From positions 27,895-91,894 of the forward strand of contig JAFSEU010000024.1 of assembly GCA_017435565.1 (NCBI GenBank): a DNA stretch of 64,000 bases, given 5' to 3'. This DNA comes from Oscillospiraceae bacterium (GTDB taxonomy: Bacteria > Bacillota > Clostridia > Oscillospirales > Ruminococcaceae). The notes beneath the pieces were generated by a model that saw nothing but the letters and a program-made list of their open reading frames with translations, searched no databases and was not told the DNA's origin. The position numbers were made by a program, and so were the translations under genes. Shown here in pieces: positions 1 to 8,548 of the stretch; within the stretch, counting starts at the first letter, position 1; the number at the start of each line of letters is the position of its first letter.

Positions 1-119
1 AAAAGACCGATAACCGCGTTTTTTACATTACTGATGCCGTCAAGAAGTCGATTGCCGCTTTTTTTAGGGGCAAGCTCCTGAGCTTCAAGAAAAAACTCAG
101 AATCTTTAATGTCGTGCAT
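1..119 (-). CDS. Partial CDS of unknown function (N-terminal 39 residues)
   Basis: An open frame starts at ATG 119 and runs off the left edge. A GGGAGG ribosome site lies 8 bases before the ATG, and a good promoter sits about 50 bases upstream, so the start is well supported. The visible residues begin MHDIKDSEFF and continue with a charged, soluble-looking stretch. There is no signal peptide and no recognisable motif. Too little is present to assign a family. It is transcribed away from the glycan genes. Confidence 0.6.
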   Translation of the reverse strand, partial: MHDIKDSEFFLEAQELAPKKSGNRLLDGISNVKNAVIGL

Positions 120-167
120 AATGATAACCTCCCTTCAAATTGATTACAAATTAGTTACATTACTATA

Positions 168-195
168 ATTATATCGTTTCAGCGTCCAAAAACAA
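168..195 (-). promoter_or_regulatory. Promoter for the left-edge gene
   Basis: On the minus strand, TTGTTT and TATAAT are separated by 16 bases. The start of transcription would fall about 40 bases ahead of the ATG at 119. Confidence 0.5.
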
Positions 196-435
196 TGAAC
201 AAAGTGTTAAGTTACGAAAAAAGCGCCGTTTTTTGTGAGAATGTACAAAATAGCAAGGTGCGGTTTGTAGAAAACGACGAGTCATTTAATATAATATAGA
301 GATTTTAGAAATACATTATACATAACGGAGTTTTGTGCTCAAATGCGAAATTTGTAATAATTTGCAGTAATTCTGCATAATTTATGTAACCGAATTTTAC
401 AGATCTGCGCAGCAACCGGAATTGGTTTGTGATAA

Positions 436-472
436 AAAATCCCCCGAAAACTGAGCGTTTTAAGGGGATTTT
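436..472 (-). terminator. Rho-independent terminator after the GH74 gene
   Basis: A nine-base outer stem (AAAATCCCC with GGGGATTTT) encloses an inner AAAAC/GTTTT stem. A T-run follows on the minus strand, just beyond the GH74 stop at 519. The rest of 120-435 holds the left-edge promoter and no gene that I can support. Confidence 0.8.
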
Positions 473-518
473 GATTTTATGACAATTGTTACATATTGGT
501 TACAAAGGCAAAGGCTGC

Positions 519-2780
519 TTATTCAGCCTGCTCTGTAAAATACGAAGGGTCGTCACCTCTGATAATACCTCTGCCGTTAGAAACAAAGTATACTCTGCCG
601 AAGATATCAGGGTCACCTGTGATGCAGTTCGCCGAGGTGTTTCCGAAAAGGTGCCAGTCATCGTTAATGCGTTCCCAGGTCTGGCACATATCGGTTGAAC
701 GGTAGAAGCCATAGCCGTGTTCTTCGGTGGTGCCGATGCAGTAGATTGCATATGTACTGTCGTCGATACCTTTGCCGAAGCCCATGCAGTTTGCGTCGAT
801 ATTCTTGTGAATTTCAAAGGTTGCACCGCCGTCTGTGGAGTGGAACATATATCCGCCGCCGCAGAGCCAGAGTTCATCTTCATGACCTGTTACCGAATAA
901 AGCTGTGCGCCTTCAAGGACGTTTCCGTTGACCATTGTGAAAGTTTTGCCGCCGTCGGTGCTTGAATAAAGCATTCCGTTTGCAGTTGCGTAATACTTCA
1001 TCGGGTTTACTCTGTCGGCAACCACTGTACACTTGTAGGGAAGACCTTCGCAGTTTGTCCATGTTTCGCCGAAGTCGGTTGTTACAAATGCTGTTGAAGA
1101 AACACCACTGGGAGCCCAGATGAACGAGCTTCCGTCAGTTGCCACGGCAACGCTTCCGCCTGTTGCTGCCTCGCAGCCTTCGGGAAGGTTTGCCGAATGG
1201 AATGTATATCCTCCGTCGTTTGAATATACAAGAGGGTCGGCGGTTTCACCCTTGCCGCAGCGCACAACAACATCTGTGTTGAGCCAGCCGCAGTCGATAT
1301 CGTTTGATACCTGCGAGGTCATAAAGATTGCGTCGGCACTGGGCGCTGCGTCAACACTTTCGTGGACAAATCCGCCAAGGTCGCCCATAATCGAATAAAG
1401 GTCGGGGTCGCCGGGAGGGCATATAACCTCAAATACGGCGGTTTCTTCAATGCCTTTTGAGAAGATGTCGATGTAGGTTCCGCCTGTTTCCATTGACTGG
1501 ATTCCGCTTGCACGCATTACTGCGTAGCCTGTTGTATAGAAAGCCTCGTTTGAATTGAAGGGGTTGATTTCAACTGTTGTAATCCACCAGCCGACGGTGT
1601 TGTTCCCTGCAAGGGTATTTACCCAGCCCTGCTGTGAGTGGTCAATGGTTTTGCCGTTTGTGCTTGTGTCAAACCAGGTCTGACCGCCGTCTGTTGAGTA
1701 GTAAAGAATACCCTTTACAGGCCAGTAAAGACCAAGAGCCGAGGTGATGATTCTGTTCGGGTCGTTCGGGTCAACCGAAATACCGCCGAAGCCGTGCGTT
1801 GAAACGCCGTTTGGAATTGTGGGTGTGATATCCTTAAGCTCGAGTGTTGCCGAGTCGAGAGAATACACATATCCCGAAGAGGGCTCGACGTTGGGTCCTG
1901 CTGTGTTGCTGTACGCAATATAGACCATTCCTGTTGAGGAAATATCTGACGAAATGGGATAATAACCTGCGGGTGCACCGCCAACGCATTCCCATGTCGA
2001 ACCTGCATCGTTTGATACATATACAGTATTGCCTGCTGTATCGGCGACGCCGACAAAAATCTGGTTTGTGGCACTGCCCGATTCGCTTGATGCCTTGTTG
2101 AAGAGAACCCATGTAAGGCCTACGGAGTTGCTTTCCTGCGAATAGTTGCCCTTTGTGGGGAAGGATTCAACGGGGGCAAAGCTCTTGCCGTAGTCTGTGG
2201 ACTTCATCAGACCGTGATTTCTTGTTGCGAAATAGATAATGCTGTTGTCATTGGGGTCAACAACAAGCCTTTCGCCGCAGCCTCTGCCCGATTGGTTTCC
2301 GCCGCAGGTGGCTTCGATATATGTTCTTGTCCAGGTTGCGCCGTAGTCTTCCGAACAGATGATAAGTGCATCATCTCCATAGGTTCCGCAAGCGGCATAA
2401 ACTCTGTTGGGCTCAACAGGGTCGGTTGCAATACTTTCGATACCCGTATATACCCATTCACTTTCGTTGCCGAAAAAGTCGGTAATGCATATCCACTTGC
2501 CTGCGCCTACATCATATCGATAAGCACCGCCGATATCTGTTCGGCAATAAACAAGTCCCTGCTGGGTGGGGTTGAATACAATACCTGTAATGTAGCCGCC
2601 GCCGCCGATATCGACGCCGTCCCATACATATTCAATAGTAGCTCCCATAAGCGTGTCGGCGTCCGTGCCGCTTGATGCCGAAGAGCCGGTTTCGCCGCCT
2701 TTGTCACAGCCGCCGAAAATACCAACGCTCATTGCAGCGGCCAGAATAAGTGCACCGAACCTTTTTGCAAAAGTTTTCAT
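519..2780 (-). CDS. GH74 xyloglucanase, surface lipoprotein
   Basis: 753 residues. Predicted endo-xyloglucanase cleaving the beta-1,4-glucan backbone of xyloglucan outside the cell. Residues 1-25 are a lipoprotein signal with lipobox GIFGGC (Cys25), followed by a Gly/Ser linker. The GH74 opening motif IGGGG (58-62) and RTDIGGAYRYD (80-90) are present, with Asp82 at the usual catalytic position. GDLGGF carries the second expected aspartate, Asp467. At least eight Asp-box motifs (such as STDGGQTW) mark two seven-bladed propellers. There is no dockerin or carbohydrate-binding module. I chose ATG 2780 over a start 14 codons upstream because AAAGGA precedes it and the signal then begins correctly. 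It lies 29 bases after the GH36 gene, in one operon. Confidence 0.92.
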   Translation of the reverse strand: MKTFAKRFGALILAAAMSVGIFGGCDKGGETGSSASSGTDADTLMGATIEYVWDGVDIGGGGYITGIVFNPTQQGLVYCRTDIGGAYRYDVGAGKWICITDFFGNESEWVYTGIESIATDPVEPNRVYAACGTYGDDALIICSEDYGATWTRTYIEATCGGNQSGRGCGERLVVDPNDNSIIYFATRNHGLMKSTDYGKSFAPVESFPTKGNYSQESNSVGLTWVLFNKASSESGSATNQIFVGVADTAGNTVYVSNDAGSTWECVGGAPAGYYPISSDISSTGMVYIAYSNTAGPNVEPSSGYVYSLDSATLELKDITPTIPNGVSTHGFGGISVDPNDPNRIITSALGLYWPVKGILYYSTDGGQTWFDTSTNGKTIDHSQQGWVNTLAGNNTVGWWITTVEINPFNSNEAFYTTGYAVMRASGIQSMETGGTYIDIFSKGIEETAVFEVICPPGDPDLYSIMGDLGGFVHESVDAAPSADAIFMTSQVSNDIDCGWLNTDVVVRCGKGETADPLVYSNDGGYTFHSANLPEGCEAATGGSVAVATDGSSFIWAPSGVSSTAFVTTDFGETWTNCEGLPYKCTVVADRVNPMKYYATANGMLYSSTDGGKTFTMVNGNVLEGAQLYSVTGHEDELWLCGGGYMFHSTDGGATFEIHKNIDANCMGFGKGIDDSTYAIYCIGTTEEHGYGFYRSTDMCQTWERINDDWHLFGNTSANCITGDPDIFGRVYFVSNGRGIIRGDDPSYFTEQAE

Positions 2781-2809
2781 TAGATTCTTTCCTTTCGTAA
2801 ATTTACGTT

Positions 2810-5002
2810 TTAGTTGTCGCATTTTGTAAAATATATTGTTTTTGCGGCAAAATCGCCGTAAAGACCCTTGATGTTGATTCCGCAGTATTTCAACGCCTTT
2901 CCGCTTAAAACGCTGCCGTCTTCATTGTTTTTGTAAAAAGCGTTTTCGTCAAGACCTGATATTTTGATTCTTCTTGAATGTGTGCTGATTCTCGAATCAA
3001 TCTGAACAACGCTTAAAATTGCCTGTGATTTATCCTTTGAAACAAATATCCACGCATCAAAACTGCGGTCAGAATTTACATTTCCAAGTCTGTACTGGTC
3101 ACCGCAAATCATCAGTTTGTTATATTTTTTGTAATCGGCAATCTGTTCTTTAACGCATTGCTTGTCTTCGTCGGATAGCTTGGTTATATCAAGCTCATAA
3201 CCAAAGGTGCCTGCCATTGCAACAATGCCACGGGTTTTAAAGGGTGCCCATCTTCCCGACGTGTGGTTGGGGCAAACGCTGACGTGTGCGCCCATTGCCG
3301 AAGGCGGATAGCACAGCGATGTGCCGTATTGTATGCGCAGACGTTCGATTGCATCGGTATCATCCGAGCACCAGATCTGAGGGCTGTAATAAAGCATTCC
3401 GGGGTCGAATCTTGCGCCGCCGCCCGAACAGTTTTCAAGCAGCAGATCGGGGAAATCCGTCACAAGTCGTTCCATCATATCATAAACGCCAAGAACGTAT
3501 CTGTGCCACAGCTCGCGCTGGCAATTTGCCTTTAGCATTGCAGAACCCACCTCTGTAAGCTGGCGGTTCATATCCCATTTTACATATTCAATATTTGCGC
3601 TTTTCAAAATATCTTTAAGCCTGCCGTAAATGCAGTCACGCACGTCTTTTCTCGAAAAGTCAAGAACATACTGCTCACGGCAAAGGGTCATATCCATATC
3701 GGGCACCTGAATAGCCCAGTCGGGGTGCTCTCTGAAAAGCTCGCTGTCGGGCGAAACCATTTCGGGCTCAAACCATATGCCGAATTTCATTCCCAGAGCA
3801 TTAACTTCATCAACAAGATTTTTCAGGCCGCATTTGATTTTGCTTTCATAAACAAACCAATCACCGAGGGATGAATTGTCAGAATCCCTGTGACCGAACC
3901 AGCCGTCATCCATAACCAGCATTTCAATGCCGAGCTCTGCCGATTGCTTCGCAATATCAAGCAGTTTTTTGTCATCAAAATTAAAATATGTAGCTTCCCA
4001 GTTATTTATAAGAATCGGACGGGGAGAGTATTTATATTTACTGCGGATTAAATGCTCTCTGTATAAATCGTGATATGTGCGTGACATTTTGCCAAGACCG
4101 CAATCGGAATATACAAGAATTGCCTCGGGCGCGTCAAAGCGTGCATTCGGCTCTAAAAGCCATTCAAAATCCAGAGGATTTATGCCGAGCATTGCCCTTG
4201 TGGAATTATGCTGCGAAACCTCGCACAGCGCCTTGAAATTTCCTGAATATACAAGCGAAAAGCCATAAGCATCGCCTGTTTCTTCATCGGCATTTTTTGA
4301 GCAAAGTACGAAGAACGGGTTATACTGGTGCGAGCTTTCACCTCTTGCACTGTCAACAAGTTGCTTTCCGTGGTGAAGCGGCACACGGCTTGCTGTGCGC
4401 TCTCTTGCCCACGAGCCATAGAGCGTTATCATATCATAATCGTCTTCATCAAAATCAACACACGCCGACATTATACTATTTAAATGGATATTCACACAGC
4501 CCTTGTTTTCGACAGAAACGCTTCTCGCAATTACGGGCAGATTTTCAAAAGTGCTGTATCGCAAGGTTACATAAAGTGATGTGCGCTTGTCCTTTAAAGT
4601 GATTTCAAGAGTCTGCGCCTGATTTTCATCTGCAAAGGTTGCGGGCAGACCTTCGAGTTTCGGCTTGCCCGAAAAAATGCGGTGAGAATCATATCTTAAA
4701 TCAGTTGCGGAGAATCCGTTTTCATCGATAATTCTGAAAGCGCATTCTCTGTAATCACCAATGCCAAAGCTCGGATATTCAAGATAGGTTGCATCAAGAA
4801 AACACGCCCTGTCACGGTTGTTTTTTGAAGGGACAAAGGGGTTTTCGTCCAGTCTTAAAAGATAGGTAAGGTCTTCATCCGCAACGTTTTTGCCATAATA
4901 TGCGTGGCAGAGATAGCCTTCATCAACAATTGCAATCGCATAGAGAGAATCGGCTGCACGCAGCATAAAGGTGCGGTTTTGCTCGTTATATGTAATTCCC
5001 AT
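2810..5002 (-). CDS. GH36 alpha-galactosidase
   Basis: 730 residues, the usual length for bacterial GH36. Releases terminal alpha-1,6-galactose from oligosaccharides such as raffinose or galactomannan fragments. There is no signal peptide, so it is cytoplasmic. The nucleophile motif KWDMNR places Asp477, and CSDDTDAIER (Asp547/548) supplies the acid/base. LLENCSGGGARFD is the family signature. GGAGG precedes ATG 5002. It is first in an operon with the GH74 gene and has its own promoter overlapped by a cre-like site. Which oligosaccharide it serves in a xyloglucan-type locus is not evident from the sequence. Confidence 0.93.
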   Translation of the reverse strand: MGITYNEQNRTFMLRAADSLYAIAIVDEGYLCHAYYGKNVADEDLTYLLRLDENPFVPSKNNRDRACFLDATYLEYPSFGIGDYRECAFRIIDENGFSATDLRYDSHRIFSGKPKLEGLPATFADENQAQTLEITLKDKRTSLYVTLRYSTFENLPVIARSVSVENKGCVNIHLNSIMSACVDFDEDDYDMITLYGSWARERTASRVPLHHGKQLVDSARGESSHQYNPFFVLCSKNADEETGDAYGFSLVYSGNFKALCEVSQHNSTRAMLGINPLDFEWLLEPNARFDAPEAILVYSDCGLGKMSRTYHDLYREHLIRSKYKYSPRPILINNWEATYFNFDDKKLLDIAKQSAELGIEMLVMDDGWFGHRDSDNSSLGDWFVYESKIKCGLKNLVDEVNALGMKFGIWFEPEMVSPDSELFREHPDWAIQVPDMDMTLCREQYVLDFSRKDVRDCIYGRLKDILKSANIEYVKWDMNRQLTEVGSAMLKANCQRELWHRYVLGVYDMMERLVTDFPDLLLENCSGGGARFDPGMLYYSPQIWCSDDTDAIERLRIQYGTSLCYPPSAMGAHVSVCPNHTSGRWAPFKTRGIVAMAGTFGYELDITKLSDEDKQCVKEQIADYKKYNKLMICGDQYRLGNVNSDRSFDAWIFVSKDKSQAILSVVQIDSRISTHSRRIKISGLDENAFYKNNEDGSVLSGKALKYCGINIKGLYGDFAAKTIYFTKCDN

Positions 5003-5041
5003 ATTTTTTCCTCCATAAGAAATTTAAGTACATTCCTTATT

Positions 5042-5070
5042 ATTGTAAACGATAACGCAGGAATAGTCAA
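5042..5070 (-). promoter_or_regulatory. Promoter of the GH36-GH74 operon
   Basis: On the minus strand TTGACT (5065-5070) and TACAAT (5042-5047) are exactly 17 bases apart, about 40 bases ahead of the GH36 start codon. Confidence 0.75.
5043..5058. promoter_or_regulatory. LacI/CcpA-type operator in the GH36 promoter
   Basis: TTGTAAACGATAACGC matches the catabolite-responsive-element consensus at all but the last two positions. It overlaps the -10 box and spacer, a position where bound protein would block RNA polymerase. Which LacI-family protein binds is unknown. Confidence 0.55.
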
Positions 5071-5188
5071 TATTTTTTCGCTTATTTTTTGTATTTGCTT
5101 TGTGACACGGTCGTGATTTTACAAAAATCTCTCATATTAGGTTGAATCCGAAAATGCTCTGTGTGTTTTTTATACCGCCGAAAAGCTT

Positions 5189-5935
5189 ATATGGTCGGGA
5201 AGCAACAAAAATCAATTAAACAACAAAGAGACGAAAAGTCCTGCCGAGGTCACTCGGCGGCACCTACTTTCTGTCTTGAAACAGAAAGTAGGCAAAGAGT
5301 TCAATTTCTTTTTGAAGCATCAAAAAGAAAACAAAAAATGCTTCAGCGGCGCAAGAAGGCTTATGCCGGTTTCCGCCCAATACCCGCTTGCCCTCAGACA
5401 GTCCTCGATATTTTTAATCTGGCGATTAAAAATATCTGCGGAACTCGGTCTGCGCTGGCGTTAATACGTGCTTTTGGTTTGCTCGTCCCAACAAAGTCTT
5501 TCAATACATTTTCGCAAATTGAAATCCCACAAAACTTACTGAGCCGCTATTTTTTGCGTATGGTTTAACTTGTATGTTTAAATTTCAGCAACAAAAACAG
5601 GGTGAAAGAACAATAAGATTTATTCAACCCAGCGTTAAGTGCGCCTTGAGCAGAAAACGCAGTTTTCGAGGACTGTTTGAGCACAAGCGGCACGGAGGAG
5701 AGTTGAACTTGTCTTTTTTGTCCCTCTTTTTGGACAAGCAAAAAGAGGGCGAACTCTTTGGAGCTTTCTCTTTCGACAGAGAAAGCGGAGCGCCATCGGC
5801 GCAACGCGGAAAAAGTCGAAAGTTTATATAAAGAAAAATACCAACAGAAAAACTAAAAAGCAAATATGGTCGGGAAACGGCAAAAATCATTTTCAGTAAC
5901 AAAAAGACGAAAAGTCCAGTCGGGTCACCGACCGG
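5189..5935. repeat. Palindrome-rich intergenic island bounded by diverged direct repeats
   Basis: Two related segments of about 72 bp (5189-5260 and 5864-5935) start ATATGGTCGGGA and end in hairpins with the same GTCA loop but different stems. Between them are several perfect hairpins: 5263-5292 (12-bp stem), 5305-5330 (11 bp), 5407-5436 (13 bp), 5722-5749 (11 bp) and 5763-5786 (9 bp). Reading frames here have no ribosome sites and translate into the low-complexity peptides such repeats produce. I see no transposase. It resembles interspersed palindromic elements seen in Ruminococcaceae intergenic DNA (recollection, not searched). Confidence 0.7.
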
Positions 5936-5987
5936 TCACGCACAATTGTTACGATTGTGTAAAAAGTTTGGGTTTTCAAAAAAGCCC

Positions 5988-6016
5988 TTGCTTTTTTTTA
6001 TTGCATATTGTATAAT
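5988..6016 (+). promoter_or_regulatory. Promoter of the GH31 gene
   Basis: TTGCTT (5988-5993), a 17-base spacer, and TATAAT (6011-6016). The -35 box sits inside an AAAAAAGC/GCTTTTTT inverted repeat. Confidence 0.8.
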
Positions 6017-6061
6017 GACACCGTGAGTGTTTTTAGAAAAAGCCTCTTTGTTTTTTTGTCG

Positions 6062-6083
6062 TTTATGTAACCGTTTACATAAA
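6062..6083. promoter_or_regulatory. LacI-family operator in the GH31 leader
   Basis: TTTATGTAA and TTACATAAA are perfect 9-base arms around a CCGT centre. Fifteen of sixteen positions also fit the cre consensus. It lies about 40 bases after the predicted transcription start and 67 before the ATG, suiting a roadblock repressor. Half of it matches the site at 5043. Confidence 0.7.
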
Positions 6084-6149
6084 TGCTTGTCAAGGGCTTT
6101 TACGAAAACCGAAAAACGAAAAAATCTCTGTATTGAGGAGGACAATTTT

Positions 6150-8483
6150 ATGAAATTTGCAGACGGTTTCTGGCTTAATCAGCGTGGATATGAAGTTTCT
6201 TACGCAAACCAGGCTTATGAAGTGTCATATGACAAGAATTCACTTACAATTCTTGCAACACCTTCAAAAATCTACCACAGAGGAATGACTCTGGGCGGCC
6301 CCAACCTTGAAATCACATTTTCTTCATACGCAAAGGATGTTATCAAGGTAAGCATCGTGCATTATAAGGGCTTTAACGACAACGCACCCAAGTTTGAGCT
6401 TAATGAAGACTGCGGATATACCCCCACAATTAACGATTGCGAAAAATACTGCGAAATTATTTCAGGCAATACAAAGGCTGTAATTTCAAAGGAAGACTGG
6501 AGCGTTCAGTATTATTACGGCGAAAAGAAGCTTACAGGCGGCGCATGGCGTGCAACAACACTTATCAACGAAAGCCAGTTCCACGCACAGAAGCGACTTG
6601 ATATGCAGGCAGATGATACGTTCTGGAGCTATCCTGCAGATGAGCACACTACATATTTAAGAGAACAGCTGACTTTAAGCGTTGGCGAGTGCATTTATGG
6701 CTTTGGCGAAAAGTTCACTACATTTGTAAAGAACGGCCAGACTGTTGAAACATGGAATTCTGACGGTGGCACCTGCTCTGAACAGAGCTATAAGTGCATA
6801 CCTTTCTATGTGTCTTCAAGAGGCTACGGCGTATTTGTAAATGATTCCGATAAGGTTTCATACGAGGTTGCTTCCGATACAGTTTCAAAGGTATCATTCA
6901 CAATTCCCGGTGAAAAATTGGAATATTTCATTATCGGTGGTGAGAACTTGACAGAGGTTCTTTCCAACTACACAACACTTACAGGCAAGCCTGCACTTCC
7001 TCCTGCATATACATTTGGCTTGTGGCTTTCCACATCCTTTACTACAAATTATGATGAAGAAACAGTAACCTCGTTTATCGAAGGCATGGCACAGCGTGAA
7101 ATCCCGCTGCAGGTGTTCCATTTCGACTGCTTCTGGATGAAGGAATTTGAATGGACAAACTTTGAATGGGATAAGCGCCAGTTCCCCGATCCTGAGGCAA
7201 TGCTCAAGCGCCTTAAGGAAAGAGGTCTTTCCATCAGCTGCTGGATCAACCCCTATATTGCACAGCGTAGCGCACTTTTTGAAGAAGGTATGAAAAATGA
7301 CTACTTTATCAAGAATCTTGATGGCAGCGTATTCCAGTGCGATATGTGGCAGCCCGGAATGGCAATTGTGGACTTTACAAACCCTGCTGCCTGCGAATGG
7401 TTCGGTTCAAAAATCAGAAAGCTCTGCGAAATGGGCGTAAACTGCATCAAGACAGACTTCGGCGAGAGAATTCCCACAAAGGTCAAGTATTTTGACGGCA
7501 GCGACCCGATTAAGATGCACAACTACTATACATATCTTTACAACAAGACTGTATTCAATGTTCTTAAAGATTTCTATGGCGAAAACGGTGCCTGCCTGTT
7601 TGCAAGAAGCGCAACCGCAGGCGGACAGCAGTTCCCCGTTCACTGGGGCGGCGACTGCTCGGCAGAATACAGCTCAATGGCAGAAACAATCCGTGGCGGT
7701 TTGTCGCTCTGTCTTTCGGGATTTGGCTATTTCAGCCACGATATCGGCGGATTTGAGGCTACTGCAACACCCGATATTTACAAGCGCTGGTGCGCATTCG
7801 GACTTATGTCATCACACAGCCGTCTGCACGGAAGCACATCATATCGTGTGCCGTGGCTCTTTGATGAAGAAAGCTGCGATGTCCTCAAGTTCTTCACAGA
7901 CCTTAAAGGCAAGCTGATGCCTTATCTCTTCAATCAGGCAGTAAAGACACATACTGTCGGCGTGCCCATGATGCGTGCAATGGTTATTGATTTTGCAGAT
8001 GAGCCTGCTGCACTCTACTGCGATAAACAGTATATGTTCGGTGACAATCTGCTTATCGCTCCTGTTCTTTGCGAAGAAGGCGTTGCTGAATTCTATGTTC
8101 CCGAGGGCACATGGACAGACATCATCACAGGCGATACAGTTGAAGGCGGAAAGTATATCACAAGAAAGTGCGGATATATGGAAATTCCTGCATATGCAAA
8201 GCCTAATTCAATCATCGGATTCGGCGATTTTAAGGGCAACTTTGAATATGATTATGTTGAAAATGCAGAGTTTGTTATTTACAATCTTGAAGATGGCAAG
8301 AGTGCAAGCACAAGCGTTTATGACAAAAATGTTGAAAAGGTGCTTGATATCGTTGCAAAACGCAGCGGAAACACAATTACCGTTGAGCACACCGTAACTG
8401 ACAAGTCCTTCAGAATCAAGGTTGCAAACACCGATATCGTTGTAAACAGTGCCGCAAACGGCATCGTTACAATTGAGCTTTAA
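6150..8483 (+). CDS. yicI: GH31 alpha-xylosidase, YicI type
   Basis: 777 residues, close to the 772 of E. coli YicI. Removes alpha-1,6-xylose from the non-reducing end of xyloglucan oligosaccharides. There is no signal peptide, so it is cytoplasmic. The nucleophile segment IKTDFGERIP (Asp436) and acid/base GGDCSAEYSS (Asp502) are 66 residues apart, as in YicI (416 and 482). FHFDCFWMKEFEW also matches YicI and separates it from alpha-glucosidases. ATG 6150 is set by GAGGAGG eight bases upstream; an open frame extends 41 codons further but lacks a ribosome site. It is a single-gene unit between its own promoter and a terminator, divergent from the GH36-GH74 operon. Confidence 0.95.
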   Translation: MKFADGFWLNQRGYEVSYANQAYEVSYDKNSLTILATPSKIYHRGMTLGGPNLEITFSSYAKDVIKVSIVHYKGFNDNAPKFELNEDCGYTPTINDCEKYCEIISGNTKAVISKEDWSVQYYYGEKKLTGGAWRATTLINESQFHAQKRLDMQADDTFWSYPADEHTTYLREQLTLSVGECIYGFGEKFTTFVKNGQTVETWNSDGGTCSEQSYKCIPFYVSSRGYGVFVNDSDKVSYEVASDTVSKVSFTIPGEKLEYFIIGGENLTEVLSNYTTLTGKPALPPAYTFGLWLSTSFTTNYDEETVTSFIEGMAQREIPLQVFHFDCFWMKEFEWTNFEWDKRQFPDPEAMLKRLKERGLSISCWINPYIAQRSALFEEGMKNDYFIKNLDGSVFQCDMWQPGMAIVDFTNPAACEWFGSKIRKLCEMGVNCIKTDFGERIPTKVKYFDGSDPIKMHNYYTYLYNKTVFNVLKDFYGENGACLFARSATAGGQQFPVHWGGDCSAEYSSMAETIRGGLSLCLSGFGYFSHDIGGFEATATPDIYKRWCAFGLMSSHSRLHGSTSYRVPWLFDEESCDVLKFFTDLKGKLMPYLFNQAVKTHTVGVPMMRAMVIDFADEPAALYCDKQYMFGDNLLIAPVLCEEGVAEFYVPEGTWTDIITGDTVEGGKYITRKCGYMEIPAYAKPNSIIGFGDFKGNFEYDYVENAEFVIYNLEDGKSASTSVYDKNVEKVLDIVAKRSGNTITVEHTVTDKSFRIKVANTDIVVNSAANGIVTIEL

Positions 8484-8498
8484 TTGAATAATATAAAA

Positions 8499-8531
8499 AA
8501 GAATCCATCGACCAGAGGTCGGTGGATTCTT
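8499..8531. terminator. Bidirectional terminator between GH31 and the M18 aminopeptidase
   Basis: A 15-bp stem (AAGAATCCATCGACC with GGTCGGTGGATTCTT, one G-T pair) with an AGA loop. It lies between convergent stops at 8483 and 8549. Confidence 0.8.
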
Positions 8532-8548
8532 GCTTTGTATCAGATCAG

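Noticed and set aside
5161..5568. Open frames of 60-135 codons in the 5.1-5.9 kb gap, both strands
   Set aside because: They cover inverted repeats, have no ribosome sites, and translate to low-complexity peptides that mirror the palindromes.
6027..6149. A 41-codon N-terminal extension of the GH31 protein
   Set aside because: It runs through the operator and lacks a ribosome site; GAGGAGG and homology both support ATG 6150.
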